A stretch of DNA of 58,987 nucleotides, from the NCBI RefSeq assembly GCF_003205875.1, contig NZ_PUBZ01000097.1, positions 1-58,987 of the forward strand, given 5' to 3'. The notes beneath the pieces are model-generated. The model worked only from the letters and a program-made list of their open reading frames with translations, was not told the DNA's origin and made no database searches. This DNA is from Herpetosiphon llansteffanensis. GTDB lineage: Bacteria; Chloroflexota; Chloroflexia; Chloroflexales; Herpetosiphonaceae. This document shows positions 26,911 through 35,113 of the stretch, piece after piece (the first letter of the stretch is position 1; every line of letters begins with the position of its first letter). A program made the translations under genes and the position numbers.

Positions 26911-26960
26911 TATAATGCAGGCAAGCACAGGATGCCCTTTCCTGTTGCGAGCGCAAAGGG
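26911..26960 (+). promoter_or_regulatory. glgA promoter -10 and possible Shine-Dalgarno-hiding hairpin
   Basis: A perfect TATAAT sits at 26911-26916; the -35 is weak. In the leader CCCTTT (26935-26940) can pair with AAAGGG (26955-26960), the glgA ribosome-binding site. Translational control is a possibility only. Confidence 0.4.
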
Positions 26961-26966
26961 GCAACC

Positions 26967-28349
26967 ATGAAGGTCTTGTTTCTGGCAGCGGAAAGCGTTC
27001 CATTTGTCAAGGTTGGGGGGTTGGGCGATGTGGCGGGTGCATTGCCAGAGGCACTTCGCCGCCGGGGGCTTGATGTTCGGCTCGTGATCCCACGCTATGG
27101 CACGATAGACCCTTTGCGCTGGAATTTGGGGCAGTTACGCGATAATTTCCCAGTTCGTTTGGATTGGCGCACGGAAGAATGTCAACTTTGGGCCACTGCC
27201 GATCAACACACCTGGTTTATTGAAAATCAATATTTCTTTGGCTCGCGCACCACGATTTATGGCCATGGCGATGATGATGTGCGTTTTGGCCTCTTTTGCC
27301 ATGCTGCCCTCGAAGCTTGCCGCCAGATGGATTGGTGGCCTGATGTGATTCATGCCCACGATTGGCATGCAGCCGCCGCAATTCGGATTGCTTGGGGCAA
27401 TGCTGCAAGGCCTGCCTTGGTCTTTACAATTCACAATTTGGCTCATCAAGGGCGCTTTGCCAACGACGCTTGGCCCTTGGTTGGGGTCTACGATGCCTTT
27501 GGCGACCTCAATTTGATGGAGCAAGCGCTCTATACCAGCGATGTCATTACCACCGTCAGCCCAACTTATGCCGAGGAAATTAAGCGCGCTGAATATGGCT
27601 TTGGGCTAGACCATATGCTGCGCGAGCGTTCCGATCGCCTAATTGGCATCTTGAATGGGATCGATCCACGCCACTTTGATCCAGCAACCGACCAGCATAT
27701 TGCCCAACCATTTAGCCTTGATGATCTAGCTGGCAAGGCGGTGTGTAAAGCAGCGCTACAACGTGAGGTTGGCCTGCCAGAGCGGGCTGATGTGCCGTTG
27801 GTGGCGGTCGTTTCGCGGCTCGATAGCCAAAAAGGCATCGATCTGATTGTGCAAGGCCTCGGCCAAATTATTGCTGACACCGATGCGCAACTGATGGTGC
27901 TTGGCTCTGGCTATGGCCCCTACGAAGATGCCTTTCGCGATGCCAGCCGCGCTGCGCCCGATCGGGTTGCAAATTATATTGGATTTAATGCGCCCTTAGC
28001 ACAACGGGTGTATGCTGGGGCTGATATTTTTCTCATGCCCTCAGCCTTTGAGCCATGCGGCTTGAGCCAAATGATCTCGATGCGCTATGGCACGATTCCG
28101 GTGGTGCGGGCAACGGGCGGCTTAGTCGATACCGTGCCAGATATGAGCCAACCAGAAGGCGTTGGGGTGGTTTTTACTGACTACAACGTTGAGTCCATGC
28201 TGCATGCCTTAGGCCGCGCCTTGGCCGCCTATCGCTACCCAAATGATTGGAGCTATTTTATGCGGCGCGCTATGAGCCACGATTTTAGCTGGGATACCGC
28301 CGCAACGCGCTACGAAGATGTTTACCGTTGGGCGCTGAGCTTGCGCTAA
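26967..28349 (+). CDS. glgA: Glycogen (starch) synthase, ADP-glucose type
   Basis: 460-residue GT5 glycosyltransferase that extends alpha-1,4-glucan chains from ADP-glucose. The N-terminus MKVLFLAAESVPFVKVGGLGDVAGALP carries the KVGGL donor-binding motif (15-19). HAHDWHAA, FTIHNLAHQG, VSRLDSQKGIDLI and the C-terminal FEPCGLSQMISMRYGTIPVV, with its conserved Glu, are all present. Length is typical. AAAGGGG precedes the ATG. A small GTPase gene follows after 17 bases, so the two may share a transcript. Confidence 0.96.
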   Translation: MKVLFLAAESVPFVKVGGLGDVAGALPEALRRRGLDVRLVIPRYGTIDPLRWNLGQLRDNFPVRLDWRTEECQLWATADQHTWFIENQYFFGSRTTIYGHGDDDVRFGLFCHAALEACRQMDWWPDVIHAHDWHAAAAIRIAWGNAARPALVFTIHNLAHQGRFANDAWPLVGVYDAFGDLNLMEQALYTSDVITTVSPTYAEEIKRAEYGFGLDHMLRERSDRLIGILNGIDPRHFDPATDQHIAQPFSLDDLAGKAVCKAALQREVGLPERADVPLVAVVSRLDSQKGIDLIVQGLGQIIADTDAQLMVLGSGYGPYEDAFRDASRAAPDRVANYIGFNAPLAQRVYAGADIFLMPSAFEPCGLSQMISMRYGTIPVVRATGGLVDTVPDMSQPEGVGVVFTDYNVESMLHALGRALAAYRYPNDWSYFMRRAMSHDFSWDTAATRYEDVYRWALSLR

Positions 28350-28366
28350 ATGAAAGGAGCATTCCT

Positions 28367-28885
28367 GTGGAACCATTTAAGCTCGTGATCACCGGAGCCT
28401 TTAACACGGGCAAAAGCACCTTTATTCGATCATTATCGGATATTGCGGTTGTCGATACCGATAAAGCCACCTCATCGCCCGACGAGCAACGCGTCAAAGC
28501 CAATACCACTGTTGCAATGGATTATGGCCGTGTGGCGCTTGATGATTACACGTTGCGCTTGTATGGCACGCCCGGCCAAAATCGTTTCGATTTTATGCGC
28601 GATATTTTGGCCAGAAACATGGACGGCTTTTTGGTGCTTGTCGATCTTTCGCAGCCTGCTACGATCGACGATGCAGCAACAATTTTGGCTCAATTCCGCG
28701 ACCATGGCGAGGTGCCATATGCGGTTGTGGCCAATAAAAGCGATTTAAACACCGTCATCAGCCAAGCTGAGCTGCGCCAACAATTGAATCTTGCGCCCGA
28801 AATCCATATTTATTTGTGCACGGCGACCGATAAAAATTCAGTGCGCGAAGTGGTGCGACGCTTTCTGCGTGATGCCCACAAATAG
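28367..28885 (+). CDS. Small Ras-like GTPase (MglA/CvnD-like)
   Basis: 172 residues from GTG 28367, chosen for the AAAGGAG upstream and because the P-loop domain starts there. G1 is GAFNTGKS (10-17), G3 is YGTPGQNRF (from 66) with Gly-Thr in place of the usual Asp-Thr, and G4 is NKSD (123-126). These match the bacterial single-domain GTPases found with roadblock proteins. No roadblock or GAP gene is adjacent; glgA is 17 bases upstream and the next gene is convergent with a one-base gap. Confidence 0.87.
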   Translation: MEPFKLVITGAFNTGKSTFIRSLSDIAVVDTDKATSSPDEQRVKANTTVAMDYGRVALDDYTLRLYGTPGQNRFDFMRDILARNMDGFLVLVDLSQPATIDDAATILAQFRDHGEVPYAVVANKSDLNTVISQAELRQQLNLAPEIHIYLCTATDKNSVREVVRRFLRDAHK

Positions 28886-28886
28886 T

Positions 28887-31061
28887 TCAATGACCCAAGC
28901 CAACTTGCTCAGGCTCTTGATTGAGGCTGGGCGAGTTGGCCCGCCCCAACCAGCGTCCAAGGGCCAATATGCCCGCTAAACTGCCCAGCAACCCCAAGCA
29001 GATCCACAAACTGCGCCCTTGGAAATTGCTCACTTGACTGCCAAACCAGCCATTGCCAAGCAGCATGCCAAGCCGTGATAGTTCTAATGGCTCGTTGGAG
29101 AGCAAAATTGCGCTCAGCGGCAGCTCGGCAATCGCCGGATAGCCCCGTGGAATCGCATAGGTGACATAACGCGCCATCAGGGCTAAATTCCAGCAAGCTA
29201 AACTTGCAATCAGGCCAATTGCTGCGCTCGGCCAGCGTCGCCAGCGTTGAAGCAACGCCGCTACGCCCCAAGCCAAACATGGCGCAATCGTAGTCAAGCG
29301 GCGCAAGCCAAAGGCCCCGCTCCCATGCCAATCTGGCAAGCGCGAAATATACACGAGATAGATAATCACCGCTGCCAGATAGGGCCAGGCGTGGCGCTGG
29401 CGTAGGCTTAATCCAAGCCCCAGCAAGCCAAGCACATAGATTGGAGTCCACCAAAGCATGCCATAGAGCGAGCCAACCAACATCGGCCAAAGCTGGCTGC
29501 TGCGCGGCGTAGCAAAATTTCCACCCTGCGGAATCGTCAGCCACGAGCCATAGAGCAAGCGCCACATTGCCAATTGCGGCAACACCACCAGCAGCCCAGC
29601 TAGCGCCGCAAGCAATACGCCTTTGAGCAAATCTGGCCATGCAAGGCGTTGTTTGCCAACCAGCAAGGGCCAAACAATTAGCGCTGGCAAAATCAGCACC
29701 AACGCGCCAATCCAATAGCTGACAATGGTTGCGCCCATGGTTAGGCCAAGTTGCGCCCAACGCCCAAGGCTTGGTTGCTCGCGCAAACGCACGCTGGCCA
29801 GCGCCATCAGGCTCACGCACGCTGCCGAAAGGCTGTGGGCATAGGCTCCTTGAAACAAGCTGTAGTAGAGGAGATTACTTGCCAGATAGACACTGATCGT
29901 TGCTAGGGCGGCGATTTTGGGGCTAAATTGGCGGCGCAACAATGCTTCGCAACTCAATATAAAGATCAAGCCAGCCAAGGCGCTGCCCCACGTTGTGAGC
30001 GCTAAATAGGGCTGACTATAGCCATCGCTTGGCCAACCGCCGAGCAGCGCGCTGCCATGACCCAGCCACCACAGCGGCGCAAAAGCCATGGCTGGCCCAA
30101 CGCTCCACGGGTTGGCGGCATAGCCAGTTTTGGTAATTTTCACGCCGGTGTTGAGTTCAAGCGGGGTTTGGCTGAACTCATTGCTAAAGTCAAAATCGTG
30201 GTCAATTCCCGCTGAACGCAGATAGGCATAATAGCCCACGCCATCATATTGCACGGTTGGAGTCCACAAACAAACGGTCGTAATCAGCCAAATTGCAACG
30301 AGCAGCCAACGCCAATTGACTGCTCGTTGCCAGCGCTGCCAGCCATACCATGCTCCTGCCGCGAGGGCAGCGACCAACAAAAATTGGCTTAAACTACTGA
30401 TTGCCGCCCGATTTAACCAATTGCCCGACCAAGCGAAAATTGCCAAGCCTAGGCTCAAACCGGTTCCAAGCAAGGCAACCCAATGGCGCGCAAGCCCAAG
30501 GCTCAGCAACATTGTCACAGCACAAAGCAGCAACAAATTGCTAGCATTGAATGGAGTTGCTGCCCGCAAACCTGCCCAGCCAGTTGCGCCAAGCTCTTGC
30601 CAACTCAAATTGCTCAACAATAAACCCAAAGGTCGGCCATTTTGCTCGCTCGGCTGATTGATGAGGTTAATGTGCTGCACATCGTCAGGTACAAACAAAC
30701 TGAGTTGGCGTAGCTCAGGCTGCATTGGCAAACTCAAGGCTTGGGTTTGCTCAAATTGCAGGCTGGTGGGGCTGAATGGGGCTAAATATTCAAACTGCAC
30801 CAAGCGCGAATGCGACCCATTTGGCCAGAGTGGCAGCTCTAAATTGCCATTGCTCCAGCGATAGCTACGACTGGTGGGGCCGCTTGCGCCTGGCAAGGTG
30901 CTCGATTGTTCAAGGCCATACAAGCCGCCAACGCTGGTTGCGCTATGCTGCAACACAGCTGCTTGGCGGGTTGGTTGTGCGTTGGCCCACCAACCAATAA
31001 TTAGCCACAACAGCAACAATGGCAGCAGACTTCCCCAACGCGAGCGCAAACCAAGCAGCAT
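28887..31061 (-). CDS. Polytopic membrane protein, GT-C glycosyltransferase-like
   Basis: 724 residues with an N-terminal TM helix, a ~130-residue extracytoplasmic part, then about twelve TM helices. QYDGVGYYAYLRSAGIDHDFDFSNEF has the acidic loop expected of dolichyl/undecaprenyl-phosphate-sugar-dependent GT-C (GT39-like) enzymes, after the first TM helices of the catalytic part. I assign a glycosyltransferase role by architecture only; acceptor and donor are unknown. It is convergent with the GTPase gene with no room for a terminator. Confidence 0.72.
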   Translation of the reverse strand: MLLGLRSRWGSLLPLLLLWLIIGWWANAQPTRQAAVLQHSATSVGGLYGLEQSSTLPGASGPTSRSYRWSNGNLELPLWPNGSHSRLVQFEYLAPFSPTSLQFEQTQALSLPMQPELRQLSLFVPDDVQHINLINQPSEQNGRPLGLLLSNLSWQELGATGWAGLRAATPFNASNLLLLCAVTMLLSLGLARHWVALLGTGLSLGLAIFAWSGNWLNRAAISSLSQFLLVAALAAGAWYGWQRWQRAVNWRWLLVAIWLITTVCLWTPTVQYDGVGYYAYLRSAGIDHDFDFSNEFSQTPLELNTGVKITKTGYAANPWSVGPAMAFAPLWWLGHGSALLGGWPSDGYSQPYLALTTWGSALAGLIFILSCEALLRRQFSPKIAALATISVYLASNLLYYSLFQGAYAHSLSAACVSLMALASVRLREQPSLGRWAQLGLTMGATIVSYWIGALVLILPALIVWPLLVGKQRLAWPDLLKGVLLAALAGLLVVLPQLAMWRLLYGSWLTIPQGGNFATPRSSQLWPMLVGSLYGMLWWTPIYVLGLLGLGLSLRQRHAWPYLAAVIIYLVYISRLPDWHGSGAFGLRRLTTIAPCLAWGVAALLQRWRRWPSAAIGLIASLACWNLALMARYVTYAIPRGYPAIAELPLSAILLSNEPLELSRLGMLLGNGWFGSQVSNFQGRSLWICLGLLGSLAGILALGRWLGRANSPSLNQEPEQVGLGH

Positions 31062-31202
31062 AATCCACCTATCAACAAATCGAGCTTATCGCTTCTAAGC
31101 AGCCAATTATAGAGCATTCGCGCGAGGTTTTGGAATCCAACACCTGCTAGTTAACGGGACTGGCTCAGCCATGTTTTTGTGCCCAACTCCTAGCAAAAGG
31201 GT

Positions 31203-31320
31203 GAGTAACAACGGTTTTTTTGATTAGTACTCGTTACTCAATTAAATCAAGTTCATGCTGATTGGAGTAATACGGTTAATCAATAAATTACTCCATGAGT
31301 TAATGAATACATTAGAGTAA
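31203..31320. promoter_or_regulatory. Array of GAGTAA / TTACTC motifs in an AT-rich upstream region
   Basis: The 538-base gap before the secreted protein gene is far more AT-rich than its surroundings. Five GAGTAA-type motifs occur in ~120 bases: GAGTAAC 31203, inverted GTTACTC 31233, GGAGTAAT 31264, inverted ATTACTCC 31287 and GAGTAA 31315. The second pair is a perfect 8-bp inverted repeat. This looks like a binding-site array; no regulator is known. Confidence 0.5.
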
Positions 31321-31413
31321 AGAAACTATTTTTTATAAGTAAAATCTGAAATAATTGTTTTAATTACTGATTTAATAAATATTCTATTGATAGAATAGTT
31401 TTTTAATTAATCA

Positions 31414-31436
31414 AACCTTACGAAGAACCTTACGAA
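31414..31436. repeat. Tandem 11-bp direct repeat
   Basis: AACCTTACGAA occurs twice, 12 bases apart start to start, about one helical turn. A dyad ATTCTA-TTGA-TAGAAT lies just upstream at 31381-31396. The spacing suits a two-component response regulator site; this is inference. Confidence 0.5.
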
Positions 31437-31528
31437 CAAAAATAACCCAAGTACTACTTAAAGATAGTTCCTTTATCACAAAAAGATCACGCTCATGTTG
31501 AACTAGCTATTACAAATTGATGACATTA

Positions 31529-31540
31529 TACTAGCTAGTA
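31529..31540. promoter_or_regulatory. Perfect 12-bp palindrome near the promoter
   Basis: TACTAGCTAGTA lies about 60 bases before the ATG, next to TATACT- and TATATT-like boxes, and may be an operator for the gene at 31600. Confidence 0.4.
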
Positions 31541-31599
31541 GTATATTATTTGGGTTAATTTATTATTTTTTTAACTAATTTTTATTGTAAGGAGTTCTT

Positions 31600-32901
31600 A
31601 TGACCCCGACACTGCGACGATGGACAACACGGGTTGTACTACTTGCAACAATTTTGGCTGTCGGTGGGCCAAGCGCCACGTTTGCTAACGTGAGCAAAGC
31701 CGAAACCGCAAGCGTTGATACGGTAACTGAGCCAACGCTTGAGCCAACCGCTGAACCTACGGCAGAGCCAACTGCTGAGCCAACAGTTGCCCCAACCGCA
31801 ACCACCGCACCAACTGCTGTGCCAGTCTGTAACCCAAAAGTTGATCTTTCGGGCTGGTTCTCAAGCAATTCAGTTGGCAAAATTCAGAATAAATCAACCA
31901 CATGTTCCTACAATGTGGGCATGGCTTCATATGAAAAAATGGATGAAGTGATTGATCATCAAGTGATTTATTCGTGGGATACTGGCCGCGTTGGGCCAAA
32001 CTCAATTTTGGCCTTGAGTGTTGGCGTACCTGCATGTGCCGCCCAAATCGACTTGTTCTATGGCGCAGTCTTGCACTCGCTCGATGGCCAACGCTATGGC
32101 GAACGTTTGATCACTGCTCGCCACACTGGCGGCACCAACTATTGTGGTGTAACGCCAACGGTCGAGCCAACCCCAGAACCAACCACGGTTCCAACGGTCG
32201 AGCCAACCACGGTTCCAACGGTTGAACCAACCTTAGAGCCAACGCCAGAACCAACAGTTGAGCCAACCCCAGAACCAACCACGGTTCCAACGGTCGAGCC
32301 AACGGTCGAACCAACCACGGTTCCAACGGTTGAGCCAACGCCAGAACCAACGGTCGAACCAACCACGGTTCCAACGGTTGAGCCAACCGCAACCGCAGTG
32401 CCAACCAACACGCCAGCGCCAACGGCGACCAACACGCCACTGCCAACGGCAACCAACACGCCAGCGCCAACCGCGACCAAAACACCAGCGCCAACCGCGA
32501 CCAAAACACCTGCACCAAGTGCAACTAGCACGCCTGTTGGCAAGAATTGTAGCTATACCCAAGGCTACTGGAAGAATCACCCAAGTGCTTGGCCAGTAAC
32601 AACCTTGGTCGTTGGCGGCGTAACCTACAACCAAAGCCAATTGATGGCCATTTTCAACACGTCACCACGTGGCGACACAACCTATATCTTGATCCATCAA
32701 TTGATTGCTGCCAAGTTGAACACCGCTCAAGGTGCAAATGGCAGTGCGATCAACGCAACGATTGCCGCCGCCGATGCTTGGTTGCAACAATATCCATTAG
32801 GCAGCAAGCCAAGCGGCACAGCAGCCAGCACTGGCAACAGCTATGCTACCCAATTGGATCGCTACAACAACGGTTTGATTGGCCCAGGCCACTGTAACTA
32901 A
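31600..32901 (+). CDS. Secreted Pro-Thr-linker protein with a C-terminal GYWKNHP domain
   Basis: 433 residues with a Sec signal peptide ending near TFA. First comes a short EPTAEPT linker (~45-72). Then a ~115-residue globular part (from CNPKVDLSGWFSSNSVGKIQ, with paired Cys). Then a ~125-residue EPTPEPT/TVPTVEPT and ATNTPAPT linker. The C-terminal ~115 residues hold GYWKNHPSAWP and a final LIGPGHCN, a module seen at the ends of many secreted bacterial proteins, function unknown. AAGGAG precedes the ATG. It has its own long AT-rich regulatory region and strong terminator. Confidence 0.85.
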   Translation: MTPTLRRWTTRVVLLATILAVGGPSATFANVSKAETASVDTVTEPTLEPTAEPTAEPTAEPTVAPTATTAPTAVPVCNPKVDLSGWFSSNSVGKIQNKSTTCSYNVGMASYEKMDEVIDHQVIYSWDTGRVGPNSILALSVGVPACAAQIDLFYGAVLHSLDGQRYGERLITARHTGGTNYCGVTPTVEPTPEPTTVPTVEPTTVPTVEPTLEPTPEPTVEPTPEPTTVPTVEPTVEPTTVPTVEPTPEPTVEPTTVPTVEPTATAVPTNTPAPTATNTPLPTATNTPAPTATKTPAPTATKTPAPSATSTPVGKNCSYTQGYWKNHPSAWPVTTLVVGGVTYNQSQLMAIFNTSPRGDTTYILIHQLIAAKLNTAQGANGSAINATIAAADAWLQQYPLGSKPSGTAASTGNSYATQLDRYNNGLIGPGHCN

Positions 32902-32923
32902 TTCACAAGCTGCTCGCTGTTTC

Positions 32924-32966
32924 AACGGTGGTGCTTCGGGAATTTTCCTGAAGCACCACCGTTTTT
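32924..32966 (+). terminator. Strong intrinsic terminator of the secreted protein gene
   Basis: AACGGTGGTGCTTC and GAAGCACCACCGTT form a perfect 14-bp stem, followed by further T. Confidence 0.93.
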
Positions 32967-33006
32967 CGTTATAATAGCCTGCATCGTTTGGAATTGAGGT
33001 TGAACA

Positions 33007-33369
33007 ATGGCGCAACGTGGGCGAATTCCAGCAGGTTTAGGCCATTTTCTAGTGGCGTTTGGTTTAGGTGCGGCGTTTAGTTTGGGCTATAGCTATGGCC
33101 TAATTGGGCTGATCGTTATTTCATTCATCACGCTGATCGTTTTTATTCTTGATAAGCAAAAATCGCAAGGCCGCAGCCGCCGAATTGCCGAACGCACGCT
33201 GCTGTGGTTTGTGGCGGTTGGCGGAACTTTGGGGGCGGTGATTGGCATTTGGTTTTTTCGGCATAAATCACAGAAAACCACTTTTTTGCAAGGTTTTTGG
33301 CTGATTGTTGGCTGCCAAGTCGTTGGCGTATTGGCGATTGGCTTGGTGCGCAACTTGATTTTAAGTTGA
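33007..33369 (+). CDS. DUF1294 membrane protein
   Basis: 120 residues with about four TM helices. LDKQKSQGRSRRIAERTLL followed by VGGTLGAVIGIWFFRHKSQK matches the conserved core of DUF1294, a small membrane family of unknown role that in some proteins is joined to a cold-shock domain; that domain is missing here. GAGG precedes the ATG. The dispersed micro-repeat region begins directly after the stop. Confidence 0.85.
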   Translation: MAQRGRIPAGLGHFLVAFGLGAAFSLGYSYGLIGLIVISFITLIVFILDKQKSQGRSRRIAERTLLWFVAVGGTLGAVIGIWFFRHKSQKTTFLQGFWLIVGCQVVGVLAIGLVRNLILS

Positions 33370-33775
33370 AGAGCATAGAGCATAGAACATATGGCTCTTG
33401 GCTATAGGCTATAGGCTATCGGCAGTTCATTCGTGGAATTCGTGGAATTCGTGGCTAAAAAGCCTTCGTGATCTTCGCGTCCTTCGCGGTTCCGATCCTT
33501 CGTGTCCTTCGTGGAGCGAAATGTTAACGTAGCGGCGCAGAGAACCGAAGGATGAAGGATGAGGGATGAGGGATGAAGGGGTTTGGGATGAGGGGTCGGG
33601 GCTGGCGAGAACCCAATCCTAAAAATCTGTGCCAATCTGTGGCTAAAAAATACAGCTTCGTGCAATTCGTGGAATTCGTGGCTAAAAAGCCTTCGCGATC
33701 TTCGCGTCCTTCGCGGTTCCGATCCTTCGTGCTCTTCGTGGTCTTCGTGGATCAAAAATCAATTCGTGAGTATAA
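33370..33775. repeat. Large micro-repeat cluster with a 61-bp direct repeat
   Basis: Units GAGCATAGAGCATAGAAC, GGCTATAGGCTATAGG, ATTCGTGGAATTCGTGG, CTTCGCGTCCTTCGCGG and GGATGAAGGATGAGGG lie in a row. Bases 33444-33504 are repeated at 33671-33731 with one difference in 61. The same GTGGAATTCGTG...GTGGCTAAAAA string occurs near 44.5 kb. The ORFs across it read only repeats and are rejected. Confidence 0.88.
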
Positions 33776-33820
33776 AACTACCAATCTTCAGTAACTAACT
33801 CAACAATAATCTAAATATGC

Positions 33821-33877
33821 TATAATCAGCGCTATCGGCGATGATGCCCTTTTCCGCATTGGGAAGGGGCTTTTTTT
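33821..33877 (+). promoter_or_regulatory. thrC promoter -10 and leader terminator (attenuator)
   Basis: A perfect TATAAT (33821-33826) is followed after 20 bases by a stem GCCCTTTTCC/GGGAAGGGGC (33846-33855 with 33861-33870, two G-U pairs) and seven T (33871-33877), all before the thrC ATG at 33894. Only ~60 bases of leader exist. Transcription attenuation is the simplest reading; the sensed signal is not apparent and no leader peptide rich in Thr codons is seen. Confidence 0.7.
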
Positions 33878-33893
33878 GTAGGATACACCAGCT

Positions 33894-34967
33894 ATGAGTC
33901 AGCTAACCACCCATGCTTCGGCGGTGCCGTTACTCGAACGCTACCGTCAATTTTTGCCGATCACCGCCCAAACTCCGATTGTTACCTTGCACGAAGGCAA
34001 CACTCCATTGATCAATGTGCCACGCTTGGCCGCCCATTTGGGCGTGCGCGAATTGTGGCTTAAACTCGAATCCATGAATCCAACTGGTTCGTTCAAGGAT
34101 CGCGGCATGGTGATGGCAATTGCCAAGGCTTTAGAAGCTGGCAGCAAAGCTGTTGTTTGTGCCTCAACCGGCAATACCAGTGCTGCCGCCGCTGCCTATG
34201 CCGCCCGCATGGGCATGGAATGCGTGGTGGTCGTGCCAGCAGGCAAAATCGCCTTGGGTAAATTGGCTCAAGCTTTGATGTATGGAGCCAAATTGCTGGT
34301 CATCGAAGGCAATTTCGACCAAGCCCTCGATATGGTGCGCGTTTTGGCCGAACAACACCCCATTACGTTGGTTAACTCGGTCAACCCCTATCGTTTGGAA
34401 GGCCAAGCAACTGCTGCCTACGAAATTTGCGATGTGCTCGGCGATGCACCCGACTATTTGGCCTTGCCGGTGGGTAATGCTGGCAATATTTCGGCCTATT
34501 GGATGGGCTTCAAACGCTATTACGAAGCGCATCGCTCTGAAAGTTTGCCCAAGATTTTGGGCTTCGAAGCCACTGGTTCAGCAGCAATCGTACGCGGCGA
34601 ACCAATTGCCTATCCCGAAACCGTGGCAACCGCGATTCGGATTGGCAACCCAGCTTCGTGGCATTTGGCCGTCAACGCCCGCGACGAATCGGAAGGCACG
34701 ATCGATCATGTCAGCGATGAAGAAATTTTGGCTGCATGGCGCGATCTTTCTGCGCTCGAAGGCATTTTCTGCGAGCCAGCTTCGGCTGCGGGGGTTGCAG
34801 GCATTCGCAAACTCTTGGCGACAGGCAGCATCGATCCTAATGGACGGTTTGTGGCGGTGATTACTGGCCATGGCTTGAAAGATCCCCAATTGGCCGTCGA
34901 CCAGTTCTCGGTTCCGCAGGCCATCCCTGCTGAATTGAGCGCCGTGGTGGCAGCCTTAAATTTGTAA
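33894..34967 (+). CDS. thrC: Threonine synthase
   Basis: 357-residue PLP enzyme that turns O-phosphohomoserine into threonine. The PLP lysine lies in [11 protein letters not shown] (Lys68). [20 protein letters not shown] and the phosphate-binding [19 protein letters not shown] are typical of the short ThrC class. It begins with [10 protein letters not shown] as in that class. A terminator-like attenuator precedes it. Aspartokinase follows after 146 bases, placing the first and last steps of the pathway together. Confidence 0.95.
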   Translation: MSQLTTHASAVPLLERYRQFLPITAQTPIVTLHEGNTPLINVPRLAAHLGVRELWLKLESMNPTGSFKDRGMVMAIAKALEAGSKAVVCASTGNTSAAAAAYAARMGMECVVVVPAGKIALGKLAQALMYGAKLLVIEGNFDQALDMVRVLAEQHPITLVNSVNPYRLEGQATAAYEICDVLGDAPDYLALPVGNAGNISAYWMGFKRYYEAHRSESLPKILGFEATGSAAIVRGEPIAYPETVATAIRIGNPASWHLAVNARDESEGTIDHVSDEEILAAWRDLSALEGIFCEPASAAGVAGIRKLLATGSIDPNGRFVAVITGHGLKDPQLAVDQFSVPQAIPAELSAVVAALNL

Positions 34968-35025
34968 TGGCGCGGTGAGAGTGAGTTGGTTTTGACGCTA
35001 TTGATTTAGCCACATGCTGGCGCTT

Positions 35026-35073
35026 GAGCAGCAACTGAATTGCTGGGGGCAAAAAGTTGTTGAGTTGCTGCTC
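35026..35073 (+). promoter_or_regulatory. Long hairpin in the leader of the aspartokinase gene
   Basis: GAGCAGCAACT and AGTTGCTGCTC form a perfect 11-bp stem around a 26-base loop, 40 bases before the ATG. No T-run follows. It could be a regulatory leader or an mRNA-processing site between thrC and lysC. Confidence 0.5.
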
Positions 35074-35113
35074 GCCTGCACGGTGGATTCAATTTTTTCA
35101 TTTGGAGCATGTT

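Noticed and set aside
26279-27010. 243-residue minus-strand ORF
   Set aside because: Spans the STAND gene end, the MITE and the glgA start; not a gene.
28887-31061. Firm naming as a protein O-mannosyltransferase
   Set aside because: Only architecture and one acidic loop support it; left as GT-C-like.
32111-32640. Long Val/Gly- or Trp/Arg-rich ORFs opposite the EPT linker
   Set aside because: Product of the codon repeats of the secreted protein on the other strand.
33402-33755. His/Glu/Arg-rich ORFs in the repeat cluster
   Set aside because: They only translate micro-repeats; no ribosome-binding site.
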